Shown one piece after another: positions 62,841 to 64,000 of a DNA stretch of 64,000 bases. The notes under the pieces were generated by a model. It ran no database searches. It was not told the DNA's origin and worked only from the letters and a program-made list of their open reading frames with translations. The stretch is from Erythrobacter tepidarius (GTDB lineage: Bacteria; Pseudomonadota; Alphaproteobacteria; Sphingomonadales; Sphingomonadaceae). Each line of letters starts with the position of its first letter. The stretch's first letter is position 1. The DNA is taken from assembly GCF_002155695.1 (NCBI RefSeq), contig NZ_MUYJ01000002.1:186001-250000 (forward strand), read 5' to 3'. The position numbers were made by a program, and so were the translations under genes.

Positions 62841-64000
62841 GTGGCGAGCTCCCTGAACAGCGGCGCAAAGGCACTTTGCGGGCGGTAGAACACCGGCGGC
62901 TCACCGAGGGGCGCTGCGACGCTGTGCCAGCCGGGAGGATAATCGCGCCCACTCCACAAGTGCCGCCAAGCCCCCTGCGGCAGATAGACGCGCCGCTCTC
63001 TCGCCCCCGCTGCGATCACCGGTGCCACCATCACATCCTGCCCATAGAGGAACTGATCCTGAAGGGTGAAGGTCTCCGCGTCTTGCGGATAGTGCAGGAA
63101 CAGCGCACGCTGGGCCGGAAGGCCGATTTCCCGCGCTTCGGCGACGAGGTGCTGGACATAGGGGGCAAGGGCCGCGTGGATGCGGCTCCACCGTACGAAG
63201 CCGGCAACCAGGCTCGGCGAGGAATCGATCTGAAGATTGTCGTCGGGGCGATTGCCTTCGTGGGTACGGAACACGGGGCTGAACGCGCCCAGCTCGTACC
63301 AGCGCAACATCAGCTCTTCGGTCCGGACATTGCCGAAAAGGCTGGTGTAGCCACCGACGTCGGAATGGCTGAAGGCATTGCCGACGAGGCCGGACGACAG
63401 CGCGGCGGTGATAACCGTGCCGATCCCGTCATGGCGGCTGAAATCAACCGACTGGTCGCCCGCCCAAAGAAGCGGGCAGTGCGCCTGCACCCCGGTATGT
63501 CCGGCGCGCATGAACCACAGCACGTCGCCCGTCCGCTCCCTTGAAGCGACCGCCCGCGCATTGACCTCGGCCCAGCGCACAGGCCAGCGGTTGTGCTCCT
63601 GCATCGGGTCGCCAGCGTGGAGGCGCAGGTCGGTGGGCAGGTATTCACCGAAATCCGCCATCCACCCATCAAGCCCGAAATCGAGCATCCGCTTGCCGAT
63701 CACATCTTCGATGAACCAGTCGCAGGCGGCAGGATTGGTGAAGTCGACCACGCCCGCGTCGAACTCGCCGAAATCGACGAGATAGGGCGCATCCGCATCC
63801 AGCCGGAGGGCAAGGAAGCCCCTCGCTGACGCTTCGGGGAAAAGCGGGCCGTCGACCGCAAGGTATGGGTTGACGTAACCGAGGAAGCGGATGCCACGCG
63901 CTTTAAGAGCGGTGATACGGGCCGGCAGATCGGGGTAGCGGGCGGGATTCCATTGCCAGTCCCAGAACAATCGGCGCCCGAAGCTGGTCTCGCGGATGCC
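62837..64000 (-). CDS. GH31 glycosidase, sulfoquinovosidase-like, 5' part beyond window
   Basis: The reading frame is open from the window edge (GIRETSFGRRLFWDWQWN) to TGA 62837, giving 387 residues of the catalytic half. The nucleophile Asp is in GWMADFGEYLPTD and the acid/base Asp in WAGDQSVDF; SHSDVGGYTSLFG follows. The MADFGEYLPTD form and the GxRxTxFGxRLFWDW stretch are, from my knowledge, typical of YihQ/SmoI sulfoquinovosidases rather than ordinary alpha-glucosidases. The Tyr of GGYTS corresponds to a sulfonate-pocket residue. It would release sulfoquinovose from its glycerol glycoside. The stop overlaps the LacI start (ATGA). Confidence 0.85.
   Translation of the reverse strand, partial: GIRETSFGRRLFWDWQWNPARYPDLPARITALKARGIRFLGYVNPYLAVDGPLFPEASARGFLALRLDADAPYLVDFGEFDAGVVDFTNPAACDWFIEDVIGKRMLDFGLDGWMADFGEYLPTDLRLHAGDPMQEHNRWPVRWAEVNARAVASRERTGDVLWFMRAGHTGVQAHCPLLWAGDQSVDFSRHDGIGTVITAALSSGLVGNAFSHSDVGGYTSLFGNVRTEELMLRWYELGAFSPVFRTHEGNRPDDNLQIDSSPSLVAGFVRWSRIHAALAPYVQHLVAEAREIGLPAQRALFLHYPQDAETFTLQDQFLYGQDVMVAPVIAAGARERRVYLPQGAWRHLWSGRDYPPGWHSVAAPLGEPPVFYRPQSAFAPLFRELAT

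Overview
The window looks like part of a high-GC alphaproteobacterial chromosome, most likely Sphingomonadales (Erythrobacter/Porphyrobacter-like). The grounds are strong G/C preference at third codon positions, a TonB-receptor-centred sugar uptake style, an Entner-Doudoroff gene block (zwf-edd-eda with glk), and dense operons with ATGA/TGATG junctions. The taxonomic call is an inference from gene content. No tRNA, rRNA, CRISPR array, insertion sequence or phage gene was seen.

Layout. 1-5852 (minus): a tightly overlapping four-gene operon of two multiheme c-type cytochromes, a two-domain GlcG/HbpS-like lipoprotein and a 624-aa outer-membrane beta-barrel; the last cytochrome runs off the left edge. 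6108-20552 (minus): a five-gene operon of a two-partner-secretion pore (TpsB), a 2228-aa Gly/Asn-rich exoprotein (TpsA) ending in three MBG repeats, an exported TPR-CHAT protease-like protein, a CHASE2-class III nucleotide cyclase and a small exported protein. 20823-22517: a lipoprotein and a DUF1826 gene, divergent, with a Fur-like and a Zur-like palindrome between them. 22598-24748: an S46 dipeptidyl-peptidase. 24830-35177: central sugar metabolism (glk, a divergent PEP-carboxylase homologue, a LacI regulator, a FucP-type sugar permease, zwf, edd, eda). 35416-40752: a secreted esterase, then XdhC, a MocA-like cytidylyltransferase and an IorAB-type molybdenum hydroxylase. 40832-47620: a VIT-family transporter, a small ORF coupled to a beta-carbonic anhydrase, an ArsR regulator, and an ABC ATPase with an ABC-permease/M1-peptidase fusion.

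47952-55035 is a sucrose locus: ROK fructokinase, GH68 enzyme, TonB receptor, MFS permease and LacI regulator. Two LacI-type operators lie in the divergent receptor/permease promoter. 55050-55903 is a decayed exported-protein gene. 56356-59555 is a TonB receptor plus PepSY membrane protein, probably for iron-siderophore. 59784-64000 (minus) holds a GH31 glycosidase with sulfoquinovosidase features, a LacI regulator, an aldo/keto reductase and an SsuD-type flavin monooxygenase. This matches the oxidative sulfoquinovose (sulfo-SMO) pathway.

How the parts connect: sucrose cleavage gives glucose and fructose, and the putative sulfo-SMO route gives glucose and sulfite. Both would feed glucokinase and the Entner-Doudoroff genes in the same window. 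The glk and zwf promoters share an identical 14-bp element at nearly the same distance from the start codon. The strongest leads are the sulfo-SMO cluster, the TPS-CHAT-CHASE2 operon and the multiheme cytochrome/barrel operon.
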